The translations under genes were made by a program, and so were the position numbers. The notes beneath the pieces were generated by a model. That model did not search any database. It worked only from the letters and a program-made list of their open reading frames with translations, and had not been told where the DNA came from. A stretch of 37,726 nucleotides of DNA from a bacterium (lineage in GTDB: Bacteria; Hydrothermota; UBA3073; JACQXS01): positions 1-37,726 of the forward strand of contig JAUVIV010000016.1 of assembly GCA_030592575.1 (NCBI GenBank). The letters run 5' to 3'. Shown here in pieces: positions 32,027-37,726 of the stretch (the first letter of the stretch is position 1; every line of letters starts with the position of its first letter).

Positions 32027-33481
32027 TTATTTGTAGAAATTGACATCCAAGTCTCGTGCTGCTTGTGCCTCATCAATCCTGCGAACCGGAGTATTATGAG
32101 GAGCACTTTTTACAACTTCAGGGTTATTTCTTGTCTCCTCGTCAATTTTTATCAATGCATCCCGGAATTCATTTAATGTCTCAATGTTTTCTGTCTCTGT
32201 TGGCTCAATCATTAGTGCTTCGTGCACTATCAGAGGAAAATAAATTGTCGGTGGATGAAATCCATAGTCTAATAATCTTTTCGCAATGTTTAAAGTTTTA
32301 ACTCCACGCTTTGCCTGACGGTCTCCTGACAGGACAAACTCATGCATACAAGGCCCTTCGTATGGAAGTTCATAATATTTTTTTAATTCTGACATTAAAT
32401 AGTTTGCATTTAATATTGCATTTTCAGATACTTCTTGTATTCCCAAATTTCCGAGCATTTTTATATAGGCATAAGCTTTTACGGAAACACCAAAGTTTCC
32501 ATAAAATCCATGAATCCTGCCAATTGAATCTGGAAAATTATATGACAATTCATAGTTTTGCATTTTGCATTTTGCATTTTGCATTTTTTTTATAATTCTC
32601 GGAACTGGCAAAAAATTTGCAAGTTTACGAGTTACTCCTATCCCTCCGCCTCCTGGTCCTCCTGTTCCATGTGGAGTAGCAAATGTTTTATGTAAGTTGA
32701 AATGCATTATATCAAATCCTAATGCTCGTGGTTTTACGATTCCTAAAAATGCATTCAAGTTTGCTCCGTCAAGATATAAAATTCCACCACTCTTGTGAAC
32801 GATTTTTGCAATTTCTTCAATTTGTTGCTCAAATAATCCGAGTGTATTTGGAACGGTTAACATTACACAGGCGATTTCTTTATTCATCAATTCAGATAAA
32901 GATTTAAGCTCAATAAGTCCGTTAGTATCAGATTTTACTTGCACAGGTTTAAGCCCAGCAAGTGTTGATGATGCAGGGTTTGTTCCATGTGATGAATCTG
33001 AAACAAGAATTTTTGTCCGATGTTCTCCTTTTTTCTCAAAATATTTACGTATGATTAGAAGAGCCGTGAATTCAGAATGAGCTCCTGCAACCGGTTGAAG
33101 TGATACTTCATCCATTCCACTAATTTCAGATAAATAATTTTGAAGTTCATAGAGAATTGTGAGTGCTCCTTGAACAGTTTGCTCCGATTGCAAAGGGTGT
33201 AAATTCGCAAGTCCATCAAGGCGAACGAGCTCTTCATTTACTTTGGGGTTGTATTTCATAGTGCAAGAACCAAGCGGGTACATTCCTCGCTCTATATGAT
33301 AATTTAGATTGGAAAGATTAGTGAAATGACGAATAACATCAGGTTCACTGAGTTCTGGTAATCTTGGCAAATTTTTTCTTAAATATTCTTTTGGTAAGGA
33401 GGTTGTTCCTATAGGAATATCAACCGAAGGCAAGCTATATGCTTTCCTTCCTTTTTTTGATAATTCAAAGCTCAATTTCAT
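32027..33481 (-). CDS. gcvPB: Glycine dehydrogenase (decarboxylating) subunit 2
   Basis: A 484-residue PLP-dependent P-protein subunit that decarboxylates glycine and passes the aminomethyl group to GcvH. Start blocks EYLRKNLPRLPELSEPDVIRHF and YPLGSCTMKYNPK are typical. The PLP-binding Lys is K265 in HFNLHKTFATPHGTGGPGGGG. Residues about 299-311 (KMQNAKCKMQNYE) are an extra segment encoded by four 7-base TTTTGCA units (32556-32583) and look like a repeat insertion that kept the frame. The GcvPA partner is not in the window. Its promoter probably lies at 33489-33516. Confidence 0.95.
   Translation of the reverse strand: MKLSFELSKKGRKAYSLPSVDIPIGTTSLPKEYLRKNLPRLPELSEPDVIRHFTNLSNLNYHIERGMYPLGSCTMKYNPKVNEELVRLDGLANLHPLQSEQTVQGALTILYELQNYLSEISGMDEVSLQPVAGAHSEFTALLIIRKYFEKKGEHRTKILVSDSSHGTNPASSTLAGLKPVQVKSDTNGLIELKSLSELMNKEIACVMLTVPNTLGLFEQQIEEIAKIVHKSGGILYLDGANLNAFLGIVKPRALGFDIMHFNLHKTFATPHGTGGPGGGGIGVTRKLANFLPVPRIIKKMQNAKCKMQNYELSYNFPDSIGRIHGFYGNFGVSVKAYAYIKMLGNLGIQEVSENAILNANYLMSELKKYYELPYEGPCMHEFVLSGDRQAKRGVKTLNIAKRLLDYGFHPPTIYFPLIVHEALMIEPTETENIETLNEFRDALIKIDEETRNNPEVVKSAPHNTPVRRIDEAQAARDLDVNFYK
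32556..32583. repeat. Four tandem 7-base TTTTGCA units inside gcvPB
   Basis: The period of 7 bases reads through all three frames in 21 bases, so the minus strand encodes a 7-residue cycle (MQNAKCK MQN). The frame is conserved on both sides. Confidence 0.85.
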
Positions 33482-33488
33482 TTCTCAA

Positions 33489-33516
33489 AAAATATAGCAC
33501 AAAAAATATTTGTCAA
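33489..33516 (-). promoter_or_regulatory. Candidate gcvPB promoter
   Basis: Minus strand TTGACA (33516-33511), a 16-base spacer, TATTTT (33494-33489). A TATATT lies at 14-base spacing. The start codon is at 33481, so the transcript would begin at or next to the ATG. Confidence 0.5.
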
Positions 33517-33533
33517 GTGTTTTGAATTTTTTG

Positions 33534-33561
33534 TTTGCATTTTTTAAAAAAGCAATATAAA
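33534..33561 (+). promoter_or_regulatory. Candidate promoter of the asparaginase gene
   Basis: TTTGCA, a 16-base spacer, TATAAA (33556-33561). The ATG at 33575 follows 13 bases later with no Shine-Dalgarno, so the leader would be very short. Confidence 0.4.
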
Positions 33562-33574
33562 TTGTTTTTCTGAT

Positions 33575-34486
33575 ATGATACTTATTATTCATGGTGGAGC
33601 CGGGAAAATAACAAACTTTAAAAAACGCCAAAAAATAATAGCCAAAGTTTGTAAGATTGGTTATGAGGTTCTTAAAAATAATGGGTCAGCTCTTGATGCG
33701 GTAGAACGTGCCGTAGTTGAACTTGAAAATAATCCCAACTTTAATGCAGGAACAGGTGCTACTCTTTCACTTGAAGGAAAAGTAGAATTGGATGCGGCAA
33801 TTATGAGTGATGACTTGCAATCCGGAGCCGTTGCTTGTATAAAAGAAGTGAAAAATCCAATACTTGTTGCGAGAAAAGTGATGGAAGAAACAGATCATAT
33901 TATTTTATCAGGAGAAGGTGCTGTGAGATTTGCAAGATTTATGGGGTTTCCCAAATATAATCCTTTAACTCAGGAAAGAAAAAAAGTGTTTGAGCAAAGA
34001 ATTGAAAAATTAAAAGCGGGCAACCCTCCGAAAGCTTTTCCTAATCTTAAAAAATTTGTAGGTAAATACAGCAAGGATTTTAACTTATCCGATGAGAAAC
34101 TTGGAACTGTTGGAGCTTGTGCAATTGATAGAAAAGGAAAACTTGCATCGGCAACAAGTACAGGAGGAATGTTTATGCATCTTCCCGGCAGAGTGGGGGA
34201 TACGCCTATAATTGGTGCTGGAACTTATGCCCAAACTTCAGGAGCTATATCTTGTACCGGGCATGGTGAATGTATTATTAAGTTATGCCTTGCGAAAGTT
34301 ACTTGTGATGCAATGAAATCTATGAAAGCACAAGAGGCGGTAAATTTAGCGTTGAAACTATCAGACCAACATAATTGTAAATGTGGATTAATAGGAGTAG
34401 ATGGAAAAGGAAATGTGGGATTTGGTTTTAATACTCCTCAAATGTTATGGGGCTATATCAAATCTGATGCTCTAACGGTTGGATGA
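33575..34486 (+). CDS. Isoaspartyl peptidase / type 2 L-asparaginase
   Basis: A 303-residue Ntn-hydrolase of the plant-type asparaginase family (T2). The start MILIIHGGAGKI is typical. The autocleavage site and nucleophile are in LGTVGACAID, with T178 as the new N-terminal Thr of the beta subunit. Family pattern: NPNFNAGTGATLSLEGKVELDAAIM in the alpha subunit and STGGMFMHLPGRVGDTPIIGAGTYA in the beta. It removes isoaspartyl residues from damaged peptides or hydrolyses asparagine, consistent with repair alongside the nearby heat-shock genes. No ribosome site is visible. The next gene starts 30 bases after its stop. Confidence 0.94.
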   Translation: MILIIHGGAGKITNFKKRQKIIAKVCKIGYEVLKNNGSALDAVERAVVELENNPNFNAGTGATLSLEGKVELDAAIMSDDLQSGAVACIKEVKNPILVARKVMEETDHIILSGEGAVRFARFMGFPKYNPLTQERKKVFEQRIEKLKAGNPPKAFPNLKKFVGKYSKDFNLSDEKLGTVGACAIDRKGKLASATSTGGMFMHLPGRVGDTPIIGAGTYAQTSGAISCTGHGECIIKLCLAKVTCDAMKSMKAQEAVNLALKLSDQHNCKCGLIGVDGKGNVGFGFNTPQMLWGYIKSDALTVG

Positions 34487-34516
34487 TTAATCTATTCATA
34501 TACTTAAGACAATGAA

Positions 34517-35476
34517 ATGAATAAGAAAATACGAGTCATAGGGAGTTTAATGGTAGTTGCTTTTTTATCCATCTTTTTCCTACGAGAAAAAGAATTTACT
34601 ACTACAAAGTGGATAATGAATACGCGGTGTGAGATAAAAGTTATTGCAAGAATACAACCTTATAAGGCAATAAATAAAGCTTTTAATGTAATGGAGCGAA
34701 TAGATAGTCTTGTAAGTTGGGCTGGTTCAGGGGATATTGCAAAAATAAATAAAGGCGAAATAGATGAAATCTCAGAAGAAGTGCTTTATCTCATAAAAAA
34801 AGGTATAGAAACAGGAGACTTAACCCAAGGAGCTTTTGATATAACAATCCGACCGTTGATGGAGGTATGGGATAATTTCAAGAGTCAGTATGTTCCAAAG
34901 GAAGAAGAAGTAAAAAAAATACTTCCGTTGATAAATTATAAAGAAGTAACATTGGCTGGTTCTAAAATAAACTTTGGAAATACCAAGATGAAATTAGATT
35001 TATCAGGCCTTGCTAAAGGATATGCAGTTGACCTTGCGGTTGAAGAATTAAAATCTGCTGGAGTGAAAGCAGGACTTGTAAATGCAGGGGGAGATATAAA
35101 GGTGTTTGGAGGAAAAGTTTGGAAAGTAGGGATTAAAGACCCAAGAGGAACTGGAGTTATAAAAGTTTTGTCACTTAAGAATAAAGCTGTTGCTACATCA
35201 GGAGATTATGAGAAATATTTTACATTAGATGAAGCAAGATATTGTCATATTCTGAATCCTCGAACTGGTGTGCCTGCAAGAGAATGTATATCTGTAACTA
35301 TAATTTCAGAAAATGTAGAATTTGCAGACGCACTTTCTACCGGAATTTTTGTGCTTGGCCCTGAAAAAGGGATTGTACTTTTAGATAGCTTAAGGATTTC
35401 GGGATTAATAATAACTTCTGATTTTAGATTTCTTGAGTCAAAAGTTTTTCATGAAATTTGCAATGAAGCACAGTAA
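34517..35476 (+). CDS. apbE: FAD:protein FMN transferase (ApbE)
   Basis: A 319-residue protein with an N-terminal hydrophobic anchor (about 6-22). Family blocks: GAFDITIRPLMEVWD (about 105-119), LDLSGLAKGYAVD (Asp/Gly-rich), GLVNAGGDIKVFG, ATSGDYEKYF, HILNPRTG and ADALSTGIFVLGPEKG. ApbE attaches FMN through a phosphoester to Thr of Rnf/Nqr and related redox proteins, needs Mg and acts outside the cytoplasmic membrane. No Rnf/Nqr gene lies in the window. The likely target is a membrane redox complex of the anaerobic cell (inference). Confidence 0.94.
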   Translation: MNKKIRVIGSLMVVAFLSIFFLREKEFTTTKWIMNTRCEIKVIARIQPYKAINKAFNVMERIDSLVSWAGSGDIAKINKGEIDEISEEVLYLIKKGIETGDLTQGAFDITIRPLMEVWDNFKSQYVPKEEEVKKILPLINYKEVTLAGSKINFGNTKMKLDLSGLAKGYAVDLAVEELKSAGVKAGLVNAGGDIKVFGGKVWKVGIKDPRGTGVIKVLSLKNKAVATSGDYEKYFTLDEARYCHILNPRTGVPARECISVTIISENVEFADALSTGIFVLGPEKGIVLLDSLRISGLIITSDFRFLESKVFHEICNEAQ

Positions 35477-35521
35477 GTTTTGTTCCTATAAATTACCTTC
35501 TGTTAAAGCTTAGTTTTTTCC

Positions 35522-35549
35522 TTGACAATTTAATAGTTTAAAGTAAAAG
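35522..35549 (+). promoter_or_regulatory. Candidate hsp20 promoter
   Basis: TTGACA (35522-35527), a 16-base spacer, TAAAAG (35544-35549). The -10 box ends 7 bases before the ATG at 35557, and no Shine-Dalgarno is present, implying a nearly leaderless transcript. Confidence 0.45.
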
Positions 35550-35556
35550 ATTAACA

Positions 35557-35928
35557 ATGATTAAAGAGATTGAAAATATTGATAGAGCATCGGACAAATT
35601 TCTTGATAAAATCCTTTTTACAGAAGTATGGACCCCGTCAGTTGACATATATGAAACAGAGAGCGAGATAATTCTACTTATTGAACTTGCGGGAGTTAAG
35701 ACAAAAGATATAAATCTTTCATTGGACCAGGAGAATGTTTTGCATATATGGGGAAAACGTCGTTCTCCTATTAGAAGTGGGTCAAAGAATTGTCATGGGA
35801 TGGAACTGCATTTTGGGACTTTCTCAAGGTATGTAAAACTTTTGATCCCAATTAAAGGAAAGAAAGCAGAACTAAAAAGTATGAGTGGGATTTACAAGAT
35901 AACATTTAAAAAGAAGAAAAGGAAATGA
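35557..35928 (+). CDS. Small heat-shock protein Hsp20
   Basis: A 123-residue alpha-crystallin protein. The ACD spans about residues 20-115 (WTPSVDIYETESEIILLIELAGVKTKDINLSL, LHIWGKR, MELHFGTFSRYVKLLIPI, ISGIYKITFKK-like GIYKITFKKKKRK). It holds unfolding proteins in a non-aggregated state for DnaK/ClpB to refold. The C-terminal I-x-I tail is missing; the protein ends in a Lys-rich stretch. No ribosome site was seen; a promoter at 35522-35549 ends 7 bases before the ATG. Confidence 0.92.
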   Translation: MIKEIENIDRASDKFLDKILFTEVWTPSVDIYETESEIILLIELAGVKTKDINLSLDQENVLHIWGKRRSPIRSGSKNCHGMELHFGTFSRYVKLLIPIKGKKAELKSMSGIYKITFKKKKRK

Positions 35929-35949
35929 ACTTACAAGATTACATAGATT

Positions 35950-36006
35950 GTTATCCTGAACAAAGCGAAGGGGCTATGAGATTCTTCGGTTTTATCTCAG
36001 AATGAC
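35950..36006 (+). repeat. Intergenic ATCCTGA...AGAATGACA repeat
   Basis: TTATCCTGAACAAAGCGAAG, then GAGATTCTTCGG and CTCAGAATGACA. It is a member of the widespread 'TCATCCTGAGCGAAGCGAAGGATCT' type. The 3' end abuts the start of a secreted protein gene, which makes an upstream ATG (36002) fall in the repeat. Confidence 0.65.
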
Positions 36007-36046
36007 ATTTCTTGTGAAAATCTGTGGTTCAAAAAAAGAAAAATTG

Positions 36047-36907
36047 ATGCAAAAATTAGCGTGGTTTTTTGGAGTAATGATTCTTGCAGGTTCTTTATCT
36101 GCCGAGAATCTTATATTTAATCCTTCTTTTGATATGACTCCGTGGGATAGTGGGTGGACGATTACACTGAAAAGTGGTAATGGAACTACAGAAGAAGTAG
36201 TATCAGATACTTCTAATTATTATTCATTCCCACGAAGTGCAGGGTTGTACGTACATGCTTATGGACGTAGTTCTCGTGCTACGGCAAGTCTGTCTCAAGG
36301 AATACGTCCGGTAACAAATTGTACATGTAAAGTATATTTCAAAGACGACATTTTCTGTTATTGGGGATGGGGAGAGGCTACTATTTATATAAAAATGGAT
36401 GGTGCATGGAACAAGGAATGGATGTCTATTGAAATTGATTCAGTTTGGACTAAATGGGAAAAAGTTTATAATTCTTCAGATACGATAAGAGGCATTAAGT
36501 TTTCTGTATATGCAGACGCACCAGAATCTCCAACAGTGGCTTGGGGGGCTGTAGCCTTTTGGATTGATGATGTTTATATATCTGGAAAAGAAGTAGTAAT
36601 TGAGGAAAAAAGCTCCATTGCTATCGCTCAGAATGATAAGTTAGAGGCATATCCGAATCCATTTACCAATAATACCGTTATTCGTTATTCATTAAACGAA
36701 AATCGTAAGGATTTACAATTAACAATTCACGATATTTCCGGTAGAATTATTCATAAGATTCCGATAAATGATTCCAAATTTACGAATAGCGAAATCAAAT
36801 GGGATGGGAATGATGAAAATGGAAAGGTTTTACCAAGAGGTATATACTTTGCTAAATTGACTGGGAAAGAACAAAAGAGAAATTTAAAACTTGTTAAAAT
36901 TTATTAA
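36047..36907 (+). CDS. Secreted CBM-like protein with sorting domain
   Basis: The ATG at 36047 (MQKLAWFFGVMILAGSLSAENL) gives a 286-residue protein with a standard signal peptide. The frame from 36002 would begin inside a dispersed repeat and put extra residues before the signal, so it is not used. Residues about 23-190 resemble a carbohydrate-binding jelly roll (NLIFNPSFD, WTITL, SAGLYVHAYG, AFWIDDVYISG). The linker SSIAIAQNDKLE precedes a T9SS type A-like domain (AYPNPFTNNTVIRYSL, LTIHDISGRIIHKI, WDGNDENGKVLPRGIYFAKL). The AQND linker matches the one at 18260-18287. No catalytic domain is seen. Confidence 0.85.
   Translation: MQKLAWFFGVMILAGSLSAENLIFNPSFDMTPWDSGWTITLKSGNGTTEEVVSDTSNYYSFPRSAGLYVHAYGRSSRATASLSQGIRPVTNCTCKVYFKDDIFCYWGWGEATIYIKMDGAWNKEWMSIEIDSVWTKWEKVYNSSDTIRGIKFSVYADAPESPTVAWGAVAFWIDDVYISGKEVVIEEKSSIAIAQNDKLEAYPNPFTNNTVIRYSLNENRKDLQLTIHDISGRIIHKIPINDSKFTNSEIKWDGNDENGKVLPRGIYFAKLTGKEQKRNLKLVKIY
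36617..36638 (+). repeat. Degenerate in-frame repeat remnant before YPNP
   Basis: ATTGCTATCGCTCAGAATGA, matching the CAGAATGACA end of the repeat at 35950-36006. It encodes IAIAQND in the linker of the secreted protein. Confidence 0.55.
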
Positions 36908-36962
36908 GTTTTTTTAGAATAAATGATTTTATAATAACTTATGGGTTGAAAGGTTTTTGATT

Positions 36963-37726
36963 ATGGATAAAAGACGAATACCAAAAAAAGTAGCTGTTTT
37001 GACTGTGGAAGAGTTAGTTGTTTTTCCAGGAATGATTGTTCCCCTCATCCTAAAGGATGAGAGAAGTATCAAGCTAATAGACTGGGTTCTTACCACCCCA
37101 AACAAGATAGTAGGTAATTTTACACTTAAGAATTCAAAACTTGATGAACAAAATGAAGATAATTTTTATCATACAGGAGTAGCGAGTGTAATTTTAAAAA
37201 TGCTTAGGTTTCCTGATGAGTCTGTTCGCATAATTATTCAAGGTCTGGAGAGAATAAAAGTCAAGAAAGTTATTGAACGAGACCCATTTATGAAAGCACA
37301 GATTGAAGTGCTTCAGGATAAAAGTAATAACAAAAAAGATTTAGAACTTGAGGCATTAATGCGAAGTGTAGGAAATTCATTTCAGCAGATTGCGAAAAAA
37401 GCTCCTTACCTTCCTGAAGAACTTCAAATAAGTGCGATAAATATGACTTCACCCGGAAAATTCGCAGATTTGATTGCAAGTAACTTGAATCTTTCATCAA
37501 AAGAAAAACAAGGATTGCTTGAGATTTCTAACCCCAAAGAGAGATTGTCAACTCTTGTTCCAATGCTTGCAAAAGAAGAAGGCATTTTAGGACTTGGCGA
37601 AAAAATAAGATCCAGTGTAAAAACAGAATTTGGTAAGAGTCAACGAGAATATTTTTTAAGAGAACAATTAAAAGCAATAAGAAAAGAACTTGGCGAAAAA
37701 GATGATAGAACAATAGAAATTGGAGG
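36963..37726 (+). CDS. lon: ATP-dependent Lon protease, N-terminal part
   Basis: Direct translation from the ATG at 36963 (AAAGG upstream) gives 254 open codons running off the right edge. Residues 1-205 are the LAN substrate-binding domain: KVAVLTVEELVVFPGMIVPLIL, FYHTGVASVILKMLRFPDESVRIIIQGLERIKV, and QISAINMTSPGKFADLIASNLNL. About 225-250 is the coiled region REYFLREQLKAIRKELGEKDD, very typical of Lon. The AAA+ and Ser-Lys peptidase domains lie outside the window. Lon degrades misfolded proteins. It is preceded by a secreted sorting-domain gene, 55 bases away. Confidence 0.93.
   Translation, partial: MDKRRIPKKVAVLTVEELVVFPGMIVPLILKDERSIKLIDWVLTTPNKIVGNFTLKNSKLDEQNEDNFYHTGVASVILKMLRFPDESVRIIIQGLERIKVKKVIERDPFMKAQIEVLQDKSNNKKDLELEALMRSVGNSFQQIAKKAPYLPEELQISAINMTSPGKFADLIASNLNLSSKEKQGLLEISNPKERLSTLVPMLAKEEGILGLGEKIRSSVKTEFGKSQREYFLREQLKAIRKELGEKDDRTIEIG

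Noticed and set aside
32556-32583. CRISPR or terminator signal from TTTTGCA repeats
   Set aside because: The units are tandem 7-mers without spacers and lie inside gcvPB in an open frame.
36002-36046. Upstream start of the CBM-like secreted protein
   Set aside because: It lies in a dispersed repeat and would put 15 polar residues before the signal peptide.

Overview
The window is AT-rich bacterial chromosome. Four secreted proteins end in a C-terminal sorting-type domain (a YPNP motif, then an 'LTIYD..GK' strand and a 'GIYF.KL' strand) of the kind known from type IX secretion cargo. Together with the beta-propeller and TPR proteins, the split glycine dehydrogenase gene (gcvPB) and the many short palindromic repeats, this suggests an uncultured, probably anaerobic member of, or neighbour to, the FCB superphylum (for example a WOR-3/Stahlbacteria- or Cloacimonadota-like lineage). 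That placement is inference. I saw no rRNA, tRNA, CRISPR array, insertion sequence or phage gene.

Layout. (1) 1-13014, minus strand: one long co-directional run read as grpE, a 7-bladed YVTN propeller protein, dnaK, a repeat-rich block of four small genes, dnaJ, rpsU-dnaG-rpoD (the classical macromolecular-synthesis operon), a Nudix hydrolase, an M23 peptidase and a secreted beta-helix protein cut by the left edge. The dnaK frame carries a TAA at codon 4. (2) 13051-16907, plus strand: a compact signalling cassette of a cyclic-nucleotide-binding protein, a receiver, two paralogous STAS/SpoIIAA-like proteins, a soluble HAMP-PAS histidine kinase and a second receiver. (3) 17084-21614, plus: a 7-bladed secreted propeller and a TPR protein sharing a duplicated promoter/leader, then a UbiA-family prenyltransferase coupled to another TPR protein. 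(4) 21634-28666, minus: a third propeller protein and a small glycan cluster (an AsnB-like protein lacking the Cys2 nucleophile, a flippase, a GT4 glycosyltransferase and a sugar-nucleotide epimerase). (5) 28794-33481, minus: gcvPB, a conserved small protein, an orphan secretin and gcvT. (6) 33575-37726, plus: isoaspartyl peptidase/asparaginase, ApbE, Hsp20, a secreted sorting-domain protein and the start of lon, cut by the right edge.

Themes. Proteostasis genes (grpE, dnaK, dnaJ, hsp20, lon) recur at both ends. Several families of short palindromic repeats fill the intergenic spaces and also extend into genes: next to the YPNP motif of two secreted proteins, inside gcvPB, and at the ends of small ORFs. 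The most notable points are the dnaK nonsense codon, the repeat-bounded block separating dnaK from dnaJ, and the signalling cassette. Three genes absent from a simple 60-residue ORF listing were recovered by direct translation: rpsU, the left-edge beta-helix gene and the right-edge lon.
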